DNA from: Vibrio sinus
Lineage (GTDB): Bacteria > Pseudomonadota > Gammaproteobacteria > Enterobacterales > Vibrionaceae
Direction: 5' to 3'
Length of the DNA stretch: 64,000 nt
NCBI RefSeq assembly: GCF_023634645.1
Contig: NZ_JAMKMR010000005.1
Location: 124,001 to 188,000, forward strand
Shown: in pieces, positions 17,992 through 26,425 of the stretch
Numbering within the stretch: the stretch's first letter is position 1
Layout of the letters: each line of letters opens with the position of its first letter
The notes under the pieces: model-generated
Seen by the model: the letters and a program-made list of their open reading frames with translations, nothing else
Database searches by the model: none
What the model was told of the DNA's origin: nothing
Program-made: the position numbers and the translations under genes

Positions 17992-18594
17992 CTAGGAAAA
18001 GTCCGGCGTATCCAGCGTCTCACCACTGTGCTCACCTTGAACGGCTGCCACATACGCTTTGGCCGTGTCTTCGGCAGATAAACCTGTGCTTGAATCCATA
18101 CCCATCATTTCCATGGTTTCTTTAACAAAGACAGGGCTCACCGTATTGACTCTTAATCCTCGACCAATCTCTAACGAGACCGCTTTTGAGAAGGACTCTA
18201 GTGCGCCGTTTGCCATGCTGATGGCCACAGAGCCCGGCATTGGCTCTCGTGATAAAATGCCTGACGTTAAGGTAATGGAGCCGCCATCACTCACGTAGTG
18301 CTGACCGATACGCACCAAGTTGATTTGACCCATTAACTTGTTGGTTAATGCCAATTGGTAATCGGCGTCGGTCAACTCACTGAATGGGGCAAATCCTGCC
18401 GCTCCCGCGGTACACACCACCGCATCAATTTGTCCCACCGTTTCAAAAAGATGTTGTATTGACTCTTTTGAGCCCAGATCCACCTGTACATCACCATCGC
18501 GGTAGCCTGCGCTGATGATTTTGTGTTGTGAAGACAGCTGAGCTGCGACGGCTTTACCTATAGTACCTGTTGCGCCTATCAATAAAATTTTCAT
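17992..18594 (-). CDS. SDR-fold protein lacking the canonical catalytic residues (Lin1944-like)
   Basis: This 200-residue short-chain dehydrogenase fold protein has the glycine-rich nucleotide loop GATGTIG at 7-13 and the usual strand order (VVCTAGAAG, GGSITLTSGI, RVNTVSPVFV). At the place where classical enzymes have YxxxK, this one reads ISMAN, so both the catalytic Tyr and Lys are missing. A known SDR subgroup, Lin1944-like, has exactly this loss and no known activity. It is shorter than the usual 250 residues. Expression is probably set by the LysR regulator at 17051, given the shared element at 18685. Confidence 0.85.
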   Translation of the reverse strand: MKILLIGATGTIGKAVAAQLSSQHKIISAGYRDGDVQVDLGSKESIQHLFETVGQIDAVVCTAGAAGFAPFSELTDADYQLALTNKLMGQINLVRIGQHYVSDGGSITLTSGILSREPMPGSVAISMANGALESFSKAVSLEIGRGLRVNTVSPVFVKETMEMMGMDSSTGLSAEDTAKAYVAAVQGEHSGETLDTPDFS

Positions 18595-18684
18595 CGTATT
18601 TCTCCCTTGAGTTTAGTTGGCATTAGTTGGATGGTTTACGTTGTTTTCTGATGCTTAAAATATAACCAGACAACGATTGCAGGT

Positions 18685-18729
18685 AAATTCCAATAATGCG
18701 CATAAGGAGTTTGCATGGATGCACAACCC
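18685..18729 (+). promoter_or_regulatory. Copy 2 of the shared 45-bp element, between SDR and LysE genes
   Basis: It begins with AAATTCCAA and ends with TTGCATGGATGCACAA, matching the copy at 16869-16913 block for block. It lies 91-135 bp before the SDR start on one strand and about 124 bp before the LysE start on the other, so one bound regulator could act on both. Confidence 0.6.
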
Positions 18730-18852
18730 AGAAACTGGTAGTTGGCGTTAGTTATGCTAGTGCGAATATACTCGGGGTAAGTGACTGATAGATTTTGATA
18801 CTTTGTTGGGGTAATGTGAGGGCTTTGACGGAATTTACTATACGGAGTACCA

Positions 18853-19497
18853 ATGTTTATTGATCATCTCGGTGCGTTTCTTGTTGCGATTACGCTTCTT
18901 ACGTTAACGCCTGGTTTGGATACGGCTGTCGTTATTCGTAATACTACGCGAGGTGGATTTCGAGATGGCTGTGTGTCTAGTTTGGGCATTTGTAGTGGTC
19001 TATTTGTACACGCGACCTTTTCGGCTATCGGTATCTCGGCAATCTTAATGCAGTCTGCAGAGCTGTTTCAGGTAGTGAAGTGGGTTGGTGCTATTTATTT
19101 AGTGTGGCTTGGTATTAATAGCCTTAGAGCAACACTATCTGGAGAAAAAGGGCTAAAGGTCGATGTGTCTAGTAAAGGTCAAGTGAGTTCAAAACGCTCG
19201 TTTAGGGAGGGTTTTCTTTCCAATGTCCTAAACCCAAAAACAGCCGTGTTTTATTTGGCATTTTTGCCTCAGTTCATCGATCCACAAAGCTCCGTGGTGT
19301 ATCAATCTTTGGCAATGGCGGGCATTCATTTTGTCATCGCTATGCTGTGGCAATGCAGTTTAGCGGCGGCACTGGGTTACGCGACCAATTTGCTCAAAAG
19401 TGCTAACTTTCTTCGTTGGATGGAAGGAACAACTGGAGTGATACTTGTTGCGTTAGGGATGGCACTGTTCATGGAAGATCCGCCTACATCGCTTTAA
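18853..19497 (+). CDS. LysE/RhtB family amino-acid exporter
   Basis: This 214-residue inner-membrane protein has about six hydrophobic helices. It shows the family signature near the N-terminus (LTPGLDTAVVIRNTTRGGFRDG) and the second half motif GFLSNVLNPKTAVFYLAFLPQFI at about 118-140. These proteins export amino acids or related small metabolites. The gene is divergent from the SDR gene across the shared regulatory element and ends in a hairpin at 19505-19530. The substrate is not predictable. Confidence 0.92.
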   Translation: MFIDHLGAFLVAITLLTLTPGLDTAVVIRNTTRGGFRDGCVSSLGICSGLFVHATFSAIGISAILMQSAELFQVVKWVGAIYLVWLGINSLRATLSGEKGLKVDVSSKGQVSSKRSFREGFLSNVLNPKTAVFYLAFLPQFIDPQSSVVYQSLAMAGIHFVIAMLWQCSLAAALGYATNLLKSANFLRWMEGTTGVILVALGMALFMEDPPTSL

Positions 19498-19504
19498 ATA
19501 GGAC

Positions 19505-19530
19505 TAAGCCCAAGTCGTAGCTTGGGCTTA
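19505..19530. terminator. Hairpin between convergent LysE and response-regulator genes
   Basis: TAAGCCCAAG (19505-19514) and CTTGGGCTTA (19521-19530) form a perfect 10-bp stem with a 6-nt loop, a few bases after the LysE stop. The T-run is weak. Confidence 0.7.
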
Positions 19531-19552
19531 TCAAGTCTAATAGCAGTATGAG

Positions 19553-21082
19553 CTAGTGAGGGCGTGGGCTGAATTTTTTGTTAATATCTAAAGCCACGTC
19601 AATGTTGTCGAGCAAGGTGTCCACAATGTGGGCGTCTAAATGGGAGCCACTGGATTCTTTCAATTGCTTGATGACATCCTCAATTGGCCATGCTGGCTTA
19701 TATACCCGTTCATGGGTTAGCGCATCAAATACGTCGGCGACCGCAATGATTCGTGCTTCTATGCTTATCTCATCACCCTTCAAGCCTTGAGGGTAGCCAG
19801 AGCCATCGACTTTTTCATGATGTTGATGGGCGATGGTAGCTGCGGTTTGGAGGATACTGCGCTTGGAGCCGGCTAAAATTTTGTAGCCAATCTCCGCGTG
19901 CGTTTTCATTACTTCCCATTCTTCTTCATTGAGCTTACCTGGTTTCAACAACACAGAGTCCGGAATCGCAATTTTACCTACATCGTGCATTGGCGCAGCT
20001 TGGCGCAATAAAGTTGCTTTTTCTTCTGGGTAACCCAGAAGTTTGCACAGCTGATAAGAAAGCTCAGAAAGCCTTCTCACATGGTTGGCGGTTTCTTCGG
20101 AGCGGGATTCAACGACGTCACCCAGTCGATAGATAAGCTCGCCTTGTGTATCGATAATTTCTTGTCCTAAGAAGAGGTTTTCAAAGGCTAGGCTAACACT
20201 GTAAGAGAAAATGGTTAAAAGTTGGCTCTCTAGCTCAGTGATTTTTCTTGCCCCTTTAAGGTAAAGTAGGCTGGTTGCACCGGAGCTAGTGGAAAAGTAG
20301 CCGACGAAAACATCGTCTTCAATGATACTTTGTTTCGCAGCGATGGCTTTTTCAAGGTATTGCTTCACGTCATCATCGATACTTTGGTCATGCAGCTCTC
20401 CAATTCGAGCTAAAACTTGGTAATCGCTGTGTGGCTCGGCAAGTGTAGTCAAACCTCGCACACTGACGAGCATACTTTGATCGTTCATTCTGAGCAAAGA
20501 CAGCACTTGTTGTAAGATGCCGTTAGAAAACGCTTTAAGCGTATGCTGTTGGAAAATGACAGCGGTAGACTGAATGACTCTTTCCAAACCTTGTCGATAA
20601 TTCTCTTCAAGCTCTCTAGCTTGCTCGACTTTTACAATGTCACGGTATGACCGTATAGCGGCGTATACGGTAGTGAATAGCTTCTGGCTACTTAGCTCAG
20701 TTTTTTCTTTGTAGTCGTTAATGTCATAACTGGTGATGACCTCTTGTTCAGGGGCCTGTCCCGGTTGACCGGTTCGTAGAACAATTCGGGTGAAGTGATT
20801 GCCAAGGTCTTCTCGGATCCAACGCGCAACTTCAAGTCCTGCATTGTCGGTTTCCATCACTACATCAAGAAATACTAGCGCGATATCGGTAGTCGTTGAC
20901 ATCTTCTCCTTTGCTTCTGCTCCAGAGTAGGCATGGATAAATTCGAGTGGTCGATCATCTAATTTAAAGCGTTTAAGCACCATTACCGAGACTTGGTGCA
21001 CGTCCGGCTCATCATCTACAATCAAGACTTTCCAAGGAAGTTGTGAAGGCTCATCCAGTTCTCGAAGCAGTTTTAAAGGCAT
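19553..21082 (-). CDS. Response regulator with HD-GYP output domain (probable c-di-GMP phosphodiesterase)
   Basis: This 509-residue protein has a receiver domain (about 17-140, phospho-acceptor Asp73 in VFLDVVME) and a DUF3369-type middle region (about 150-310). The HD-GYP domain follows: HD in MHDVGKIAIPD, then HHEKVDGSGYPQGLKG and the ADVFDALTHERVYK segment. HD-GYP proteins hydrolyse cyclic di-GMP, affecting motility and biofilm. I chose the ATG at 21082 because AGGGA stands 8 nt before it; an upstream ATG at 21115 lacks such a site. No partner kinase is adjacent. Confidence 0.92.
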   Translation of the reverse strand: MPLKLLRELDEPSQLPWKVLIVDDEPDVHQVSVMVLKRFKLDDRPLEFIHAYSGAEAKEKMSTTTDIALVFLDVVMETDNAGLEVARWIREDLGNHFTRIVLRTGQPGQAPEQEVITSYDINDYKEKTELSSQKLFTTVYAAIRSYRDIVKVEQARELEENYRQGLERVIQSTAVIFQQHTLKAFSNGILQQVLSLLRMNDQSMLVSVRGLTTLAEPHSDYQVLARIGELHDQSIDDDVKQYLEKAIAAKQSIIEDDVFVGYFSTSSGATSLLYLKGARKITELESQLLTIFSYSVSLAFENLFLGQEIIDTQGELIYRLGDVVESRSEETANHVRRLSELSYQLCKLLGYPEEKATLLRQAAPMHDVGKIAIPDSVLLKPGKLNEEEWEVMKTHAEIGYKILAGSKRSILQTAATIAHQHHEKVDGSGYPQGLKGDEISIEARIIAVADVFDALTHERVYKPAWPIEDVIKQLKESSGSHLDAHIVDTLLDNIDVALDINKKFSPRPH

Positions 21083-21475
21083 AAATTCATCCCTAAATAG
21101 AAAATTCGCATCCAAGCCAAGATGCTATAAAGCGCCATTCTGTATATTTGTGTTTCTTATTATTGGTATAGATAAAAATCGTCATATCTACAAGCTGGGC
21201 ATTGACAATATTGTCCGCTGACTGTCAAAGTGATAATTGCTGCACAATTAGAATAGTAGACTCTATTAAAGTTACTTCCATTGATGGATTCTCGATTCTG
21301 ATACAAGCTGTGCCGTTTTGGCAGCTTTTATTCTGTGAAAGTGACAGGAGTCAAAGCCTTGCGGATAGGTGTCTCAAATGTGATACGGGTGGCTATTCTT
21401 CGATTCTATGCAAGCACATAACAGTGCCCTTGCTCGCTTTATATAGCAATCAAAGACACTGTTTATAGTATTTGT
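21083..21475. other. Intergenic region, response-regulator promoter side and symporter 3' side
   Basis: This stretch of 393 bp has no convincing gene. A small open frame at 21202-21468 has no ribosome binding site and a composition unlike a protein. I see no strong terminator after the symporter. An AT-rich stretch around 21150-21185 is the likely promoter region of the response regulator. Confidence 0.4.
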
Positions 21476-22873
21476 TTAAGATGCTGAAGGGGAGGTTGTG
21501 GCGGTTTTTGGGCTATTCAGACCAGCCATAAACTGCGCGGTCTCTTCTGCGACAACATGACGCAGTGCAATAAGGCCGATCAAGTTTGGAACTGCCATCA
21601 GACCATTGACGATATCTGCAATGATCCAGATGACGTCTAGGTGTAGAAACGCGCCAGATGCGACAAGAGCAATGAACACCAGTTTATAAGCCTTTACCGC
21701 TTTGGTTCCAAACAGATAAACGATGCATCGCTCCCCGTAGTAGTTCCATCCCAATATTGTGGTAAAAGCGAAAAAGATAAGCCCGATGGAAACGAGTAGT
21801 GGTCCGATGCTCTGACTAGACAGGCCAATGGCAAAGGCGTGTGTCGTCATTGCCGCGCCTGAAGAATCACTGTTCCAAGCGCCAGTTAGGATTAATGCCA
21901 AACCCGTCATGGTGCATATAATGATGGTGTCGAAAAATGTCCCAGTCATGGAAATCAATCCTTGTTTGGCTGGGGAGTGGGTTTTGGCAGCAGCAGCAGC
22001 GATGGGGGCGCTACCAAGTCCGGCTTCGTTAGAGAATACGCCGCGAGCAACGCCAGCTTGGATCGCCAGCATGATAGTGGCTCCCATAAATCCGCCACTT
22101 GCTGCTGTTGTATTAAAGGCTGAGCTTAATACAAGCTTAAATGCTGCGCCCAGTTGATCGATATTACAAACGCTCAAACCCAAACAGGCCAAAACATAGA
22201 AAATGGCCATAATCGGCACAATTTTCTCAGCAACTTTCGATATAGACTGAATGCCGCCTAGTGTAACAAAGGCCACCAAAATGGTGAGAGCGGCTGCTGT
22301 GAGATATTTTGAGATACCAAAAGAGATGGTTGTTGCTTCAACGATGGCGTTAACCTGTGGGAAGGTACCTATACCAAACAAAGCAACCGCTAAAGCAAAA
22401 ACTGAGAAAAGGGTGGCCAATGTTTTCGATTTTACCCCATCTTTGAGGTAATACATGGGGCCACCTACTATTTGTCCATTTGAATCCAATTGTCGAAATT
22501 TGACCGAGAGTAGGCATTCAGAGTATTTGGTGGCCATCCCAAACAAGGCCGCCAGCCACATCCAAAATAGAGCGCCTGGTCCACCAAGTTTAATGGCCGT
22601 GGCAACGCCGACAATGTTGCCTGTGCCGATAGTGGCAGAGAGTGCAGTGCATAGGGCGGAAAAGCTAGAAATGTCCCCGTCGCCTTTTTTTGAATGACTT
22701 GCTTTGGAATCTTCTCTAGAAAATACCATTTTTAAGGCGGTAGGGAGGTAGCGAACCTGTAGCGCGCCAAGGCGAAAGGTAAAGTAAACTCCAGTACCAA
22801 CAAGCAGTACCAACAGCGGTGGTCCCCAGATAAATTTATCGACGGATTGTAAAATGGGTAGGATATGGTTCAT
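21476..22873 (-). CDS. Sodium:alanine/glycine symporter, AGCS family
   Basis: This 465-residue inner-membrane protein has about ten hydrophobic spans. It shows the AGCS signature region GTGNIVGVATAIKLGGPGALFWMWLAALFG at about 82-111 and the NEAGLGSAPIAAAAAKT stretch near the middle. It takes up alanine or glycine with sodium. The tandem glycine riboswitch ahead of it (23029-23240) indicates that glycine is a physiological substrate or signal. It is transcribed alone from the minus strand. A good ribosome site (AAGGGGAATCA) is just before the ATG. Confidence 0.94.
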   Translation of the reverse strand: MNHILPILQSVDKFIWGPPLLVLLVGTGVYFTFRLGALQVRYLPTALKMVFSREDSKASHSKKGDGDISSFSALCTALSATIGTGNIVGVATAIKLGGPGALFWMWLAALFGMATKYSECLLSVKFRQLDSNGQIVGGPMYYLKDGVKSKTLATLFSVFALAVALFGIGTFPQVNAIVEATTISFGISKYLTAAALTILVAFVTLGGIQSISKVAEKIVPIMAIFYVLACLGLSVCNIDQLGAAFKLVLSSAFNTTAASGGFMGATIMLAIQAGVARGVFSNEAGLGSAPIAAAAAKTHSPAKQGLISMTGTFFDTIIICTMTGLALILTGAWNSDSSGAAMTTHAFAIGLSSQSIGPLLVSIGLIFFAFTTILGWNYYGERCIVYLFGTKAVKAYKLVFIALVASGAFLHLDVIWIIADIVNGLMAVPNLIGLIALRHVVAEETAQFMAGLNSPKTATTSPSAS

Positions 22874-22972
22874 TGATTCCCCTTAAATAAAACAAAAATT
22901 AAGGAGAAGAGGGAAAAGGTAATCTTGATAGACCCATTATCTACAAGCTTGTTCGCGCGTTATTTGTTACTA

Positions 22973-23001
22973 AAAACACGAACGCCTGATACAGGCAATC
23001 A
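22973..23001 (-). terminator. Short hairpin with U-run in the riboswitch expression platform
   Basis: On the minus strand GCCTG-TAT-CAGGC (22984-22996) is followed by GTTCGTGTTTTT. The stem is only 5 bp, so this is a weak candidate. Its GCCTG could also pair with the CAGGC inside the 3' strand of aptamer II, which would give a simple switch. Confidence 0.35.
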
Positions 23002-23028
23002 TCAGTTATGTATTGTCGCTTTTCACTC

Positions 23029-23240
23029 CTCTGTCCTTTTGCCTGAGAGTTTCACTTCAATGATTGAAGCTTGCTCCTTCGGCGACCGATCAAACGGTTC
23101 TCTCCAGAGTGTCCTCCAACTGCAGTCCGCGCTAATACTCATACGAGCTTAATAGCACCTGAAAGATTTACTTCTTCGGTGGGCCGCGAATTCACTTGAG
23201 CAAATACGCTAGCCTCTCTCCTGCAGTCTTCACTGGACTC
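23029..23240 (-). promoter_or_regulatory. Tandem glycine riboswitch upstream of the AGCS symporter
   Basis: Read on the minus strand, two glycine aptamers follow each other. Aptamer I is about 23225 to 23154, with GGAGAGAGGC at its 5' side, ACCGAAGAAG at 23180-23171 and TCTTTCAGGTGC at its end. Aptamer II is about 23114 to 23029, with CTGGAGAGAACC, CGCCGAAGGAGC at 23084-23073 and ACTCTCAGGC then AAAAGGACAGAG. The spacing and order match the well-known Vibrio tandem glycine riboswitch that precedes the same kind of symporter. A leader strand ahead of aptamer I may add the P0/kink-turn element. About 155 nt separate it from the start codon. Confidence 0.95.
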
Positions 23241-23391
23241 ACTCAGCAGTGCTGAGCCTAGCTCAATTCAGCGATAGCTAAAATTGAGACTGTGAACTCT
23301 ATCACTTTTTGACTCTAATTCAACGTATAAACGCTTTGAGGTGTGCGTTTGCTGATTTTTTATACAGAACGACAGCTGCTAACGGTGTTAG

Positions 23392-24243
23392 CTATACTTC
23401 GACGACGGTTTGCTTTTGTGAGCCCAAGCCTTCGATTGAAAAAGTAACCTGATCACCGGGACGTAAGAATTGGTTTTGCCAATGTTTGGCATTGCCGGGT
23501 CCAGAACCTAAGGCAATAATGTCTCCAGGGCTCAGAGTCATAAAGTGGCTCAATTGACTAACACATTGCGCAACATTTTGGATGTAGTCACTTGAATTAA
23601 AGCTTTGTCGAACCTCGCCATTAACCGTTAACGTCATTGGCAGGTTATTTGGGTCGCTGATGTCTTCTTTGGTGACTAACCATGGACCAAGTGGGGCGAA
23701 TCCATCGAAGCATTTTGCCATGCTGGCTTGCCCGCCTATCTCATCACCACCGTCCTTAAATTGCCAGTATCGATCAGATAAGTCATTGAAACAGCTATAG
23801 CCAAAAACATGCTCCATGGCACGCTGCTCAGGAATATTTTTACCTGATTGACCAATGATGACCGCTAGCTCTCCCTCCCAATCGACTTGCTTATTCATCT
23901 TTGAATACGGAATCACATCATATGCGCCACTTAATGTGGAAGTCGGCTTAAAGAAAAACATGGGCTCTTTTAACCCGACGCCAATTTCTTCATTGTGGGT
24001 TTTCGAATTTGCGCCTACACAGATGATTTTGTTCGCTCCTAATACAGGAGGCAAAATTTGCTCTGCTTGTTCTATTGAAAATTTTGGTAATTTAGATAGA
24101 TCTAGACCTGCGATACTTTCCCACTCGTTCGTTATTGTTTCAACGGAATGTGAAGGCAAGTGCTTGGAGATATCATATACGGTGGTGTTTTCTATAATGC
24201 CGATGCCCACCAGATTATCTTTTAAAAATCTCATTAATTTCAT
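23392..24243 (-). CDS. Fumarylacetoacetate hydrolase family protein
   Basis: This 283-residue protein of the FAH superfamily has hydrolases, isomerases and decarboxylases as relatives. The metal-binding acidic set is visible: Glu-x-Glu in VDWEGELAVIIG and Asp in CFNDLSDRYWQ, with the C-terminal LSPGDIIALGSGPGN segment typical of the family. The length and CVGANSKTHNEE segment resemble ureidoglycolate lyase or acylpyruvase-type members, so it is probably not the fumarylacetoacetase of the tyrosine operon, which is at 34085. It is divergent from a LysR regulator across a 109-bp gap with a palindrome, so that regulator probably controls it. The substrate is unknown. Confidence 0.88.
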   Translation of the reverse strand: MKLMRFLKDNLVGIGIIENTTVYDISKHLPSHSVETITNEWESIAGLDLSKLPKFSIEQAEQILPPVLGANKIICVGANSKTHNEEIGVGLKEPMFFFKPTSTLSGAYDVIPYSKMNKQVDWEGELAVIIGQSGKNIPEQRAMEHVFGYSCFNDLSDRYWQFKDGGDEIGGQASMAKCFDGFAPLGPWLVTKEDISDPNNLPMTLTVNGEVRQSFNSSDYIQNVAQCVSQLSHFMTLSPGDIIALGSGPGNAKHWQNQFLRPGDQVTFSIEGLGSQKQTVVEV

Positions 24244-24323
24244 TTTGATTACCTCAAGACAATAACCTTTATTGGTTGACTGTTATGCTAACGAATTGGC
24301 ATTGTTTGTGAAATGAGCAATAA

Positions 24324-24340
24324 TCGAAATATATTTTCGA
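24324..24340. promoter_or_regulatory. Palindrome TCGAAA-N5-TTTCGA, putative LysR operator
   Basis: Perfect 6-bp arms (24324-24329 and 24335-24340) fit the T-N11-A LysR-box form. It sits 13 bp before the LysR start and about 80 bp before the divergent FAH-family gene. Confidence 0.55.
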
Positions 24341-24352
24341 AAAAGTTGAAAT

Positions 24353-25276
24353 ATGAAATCTATCGAACCGCTACGTTGCTTTATTCATGTTGTTGAGGAA
24401 GGAAGCTTTTCAGCTGCGGCCAAAAAAATGAATTTGGCTATTTCATCTGTTTCTCGTTATGTACAGTTGCTTGAAGAAGAATTAAAAGCACCTCTGTTTA
24501 TACGCAATACCCGGCAAATGAGTTTGACTGATGTGGGAAATATGGTGTACCAGCAAGGAGTCATGATTTGCACACAAATTGAACAGCTGGGTGAGTCTGT
24601 CGCTGAGAGTAAGCATCAGGTACAAGGTAAGGTCAAAATTACAGCGCCGCTTTGGTACGGCTCGCAGATGATAGGCCCTGTCGTGATTGATCTTAAGAAA
24701 AAGTGGCCACATCTTATTGTACAAATTGATTACAATGATCAAGCGAGAGATCCATACGATGAGGAATACGACCTTTACGTACAAATTACCAACCCGAAGG
24801 ATTCATCCTTGGTCGCAAGGCCTTTAAAGTCGGTTGAATACTGGCTGTGTGCCAGCCCTCAATACGTGGCGGAATTTGGTGAAGTGAATGGTATTGATGA
24901 TCTCAAAGCACATCAGCTTCTCAAACAAAGTGCGCCTACTGGTTACCAAGGCTGGTACTTTTATGATTCCGATGAGCAATGTGTCCGTATTGATACGTCA
25001 AACGGGTGGTATTCAAGTAACGCATCGTTTGTTTTGTGGCAAGCGGCGTTGAACCAAGCTGGTATAGTGATGTTGGCTAGAAACATGGTTGAGGAAGATG
25101 TCGCCAATGGAAAGCTAATCCGCTTGTTGAGTGGCTATCGATGCCTTCCATACCCGCAAGACGCTTCACTTCATCTCATCTATGCAAAAGGAAAAACTCA
25201 TCTACCAAGAGTGAGGGTGGTTGTGGAGGCAATGTTAGCGTCTTTAGGCCCTCATGCGCCGTATCTATCTCGCTGA
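24353..25276 (+). CDS. LysR-type transcriptional regulator
   Basis: This 307-residue protein has an N-terminal helix-turn-helix at about 5-62 (GSFSAAAKKMNLAISSVSRYVQLLEEEL) and a LysR substrate-binding domain from about 88 to 300, of the CrgA-like subgroup judging by KITAPLWYGSQMIGPVVIDL. It is divergent from the FAH-family gene and its promoter holds the palindrome at 24324-24340, the normal layout for a LysR regulator and its target. The ligand is unknown. Confidence 0.92.
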   Translation: MKSIEPLRCFIHVVEEGSFSAAAKKMNLAISSVSRYVQLLEEELKAPLFIRNTRQMSLTDVGNMVYQQGVMICTQIEQLGESVAESKHQVQGKVKITAPLWYGSQMIGPVVIDLKKKWPHLIVQIDYNDQARDPYDEEYDLYVQITNPKDSSLVARPLKSVEYWLCASPQYVAEFGEVNGIDDLKAHQLLKQSAPTGYQGWYFYDSDEQCVRIDTSNGWYSSNASFVLWQAALNQAGIVMLARNMVEEDVANGKLIRLLSGYRCLPYPQDASLHLIYAKGKTHLPRVRVVVEAMLASLGPHAPYLSR

Positions 25277-25419
25277 AGGTAACGTTTAGCAGTGACTTGT
25301 GTATATCTAGTGGTAGGTGAGGATATTGTAAAACCCTGAGCGCTAAGTCTTATTTACGCTTGGCAAATAGTATAATATGTTTAAACAAGTTTGAGTCGTA
25401 TCAAAGCAAAGGAGCTGCC

Positions 25420-25578
25420 ATGACTAGATTAATTGCTATCGTATTGTTGTCAATTTTGGCCTATTTGCTGTTTCGTTATCGTACGAATAAAAAACTGCAA
25501 AAGGGTGTGGTGATTGCTCTTGGCTCAGCGCTTGTTGCCTACATTGCTTCTATCGTTATTTTAGAATTGTTCCGCTGA
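25420..25578 (+). CDS. Small inner-membrane protein of unknown function
   Basis: This 52-residue protein has two predicted membrane helices (about 3-19 and 29-49) split by a basic loop (RYRTNKKLQK). ATG 25420 is preceded by AAAGGAG at ideal spacing; an in-frame upstream start at 25360 lacks one. It ends 19 bp before a membrane-anchored coiled-coil protein, so the two are probably co-transcribed. No function can be assigned. Confidence 0.7.
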   Translation: MTRLIAIVLLSILAYLLFRYRTNKKLQKGVVIALGSALVAYIASIVILELFR

Positions 25579-25597
25579 TGGGAACGAGGGTTAAAGA

Positions 25598-26338
25598 TTG
25601 AACACACAGAACGAAATGGATGAACAAGATGACGTGGTTGTGATTGAGCAACGAGACCGACGCTCTTATGTATATATTGGATTAGCTCTTGTTATAGGTT
25701 TAGCAATTGGTGGTTTAGTCGGTTCTACTATCACGGCGAATAAGTGGCAGCAGACATTGCAAAAAGTCCAAACTGACTACCAACATTTACAACAGAAAAC
25801 GTCTCAACTGGTTGATAGCGCCAAAAATAAAGTGGCAGATGTGGATAAAAAATCTGCTGAGAAAATGGCAGAAGCATTGCAGGCGCAATCTGACAAATAT
25901 CTTTCTGAAATATCTAAACTAAAAACTCAAGTTACTGAAGTTGAAAAAGTGAATATGTCGCTTGAGGAACAAGTGGCCGCGCAAAAACAAAAACTCGAAG
26001 CTTCCCAAAAAACAGTGAGTAAGCTTGATAAACAGGCGGATATGCAAGCGACTATGTTCGAACACGCCAAAGAATTATTTCAAAAGGAGTTAAAGGTTAA
26101 GCAGGAGTTGTCGGCACTGGAAAAAGAGCGCGAGCAATTGGTCCCTAAAGTGGCCGCACTGAAGAAAGAATGCAGCCTATATCTGGCGGGCACTTCATGG
26201 AATGCGACCTCTGACTCGTGTGATAAACAAGACGAAGCGAACTCGAGGCTCAGCCAAATAGATCAACTTATTCAAGTGCATAAGCTCGATCTAAAACAAA
26301 TCAACGAACTTACAAGCCAAATTGGCCTAACTAAATGA
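25598..26338 (+). CDS. Membrane-anchored coiled-coil protein of unknown function
   Basis: This 246-residue protein has an acidic N-terminal tail, one membrane helix at about 28-48 (YVYIGLALVIGLAIGGLVG), then a long Lys/Gln/Glu-rich coiled coil (about 55-190) and a second short one to the end. The start is TTG at 25598, supported by GAGGG 8 nt upstream; the first ATG (25616) has no such site. It follows the 52-residue membrane protein by 19 bp. The topology suggests a short cytoplasmic tail and a long periplasmic coiled coil, or the reverse. No function can be assigned. Confidence 0.75.
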   Translation: MNTQNEMDEQDDVVVIEQRDRRSYVYIGLALVIGLAIGGLVGSTITANKWQQTLQKVQTDYQHLQQKTSQLVDSAKNKVADVDKKSAEKMAEALQAQSDKYLSEISKLKTQVTEVEKVNMSLEEQVAAQKQKLEASQKTVSKLDKQADMQATMFEHAKELFQKELKVKQELSALEKEREQLVPKVAALKKECSLYLAGTSWNATSDSCDKQDEANSRLSQIDQLIQVHKLDLKQINELTSQIGLTK

Positions 26339-26425
26339 CGATGACCTTATCGTTCAATAACACGTGAAGCAATAAAGAGGCGAATTCGGCGACAGACACA
26401 ACGTTCATCACTGAGGAGGGGATAC

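Noticed and set aside
21202..21468. An 88-codon open frame in the gap before the symporter 3' end
   Set aside because: It has no ribosome binding site, an odd Cys/Ser-rich composition and no recognisable feature.
22925..23152. A 75-codon open frame on the plus strand
   Set aside because: It runs across aptamer II of the glycine riboswitch on the opposite strand; the conserved RNA explains the sequence.
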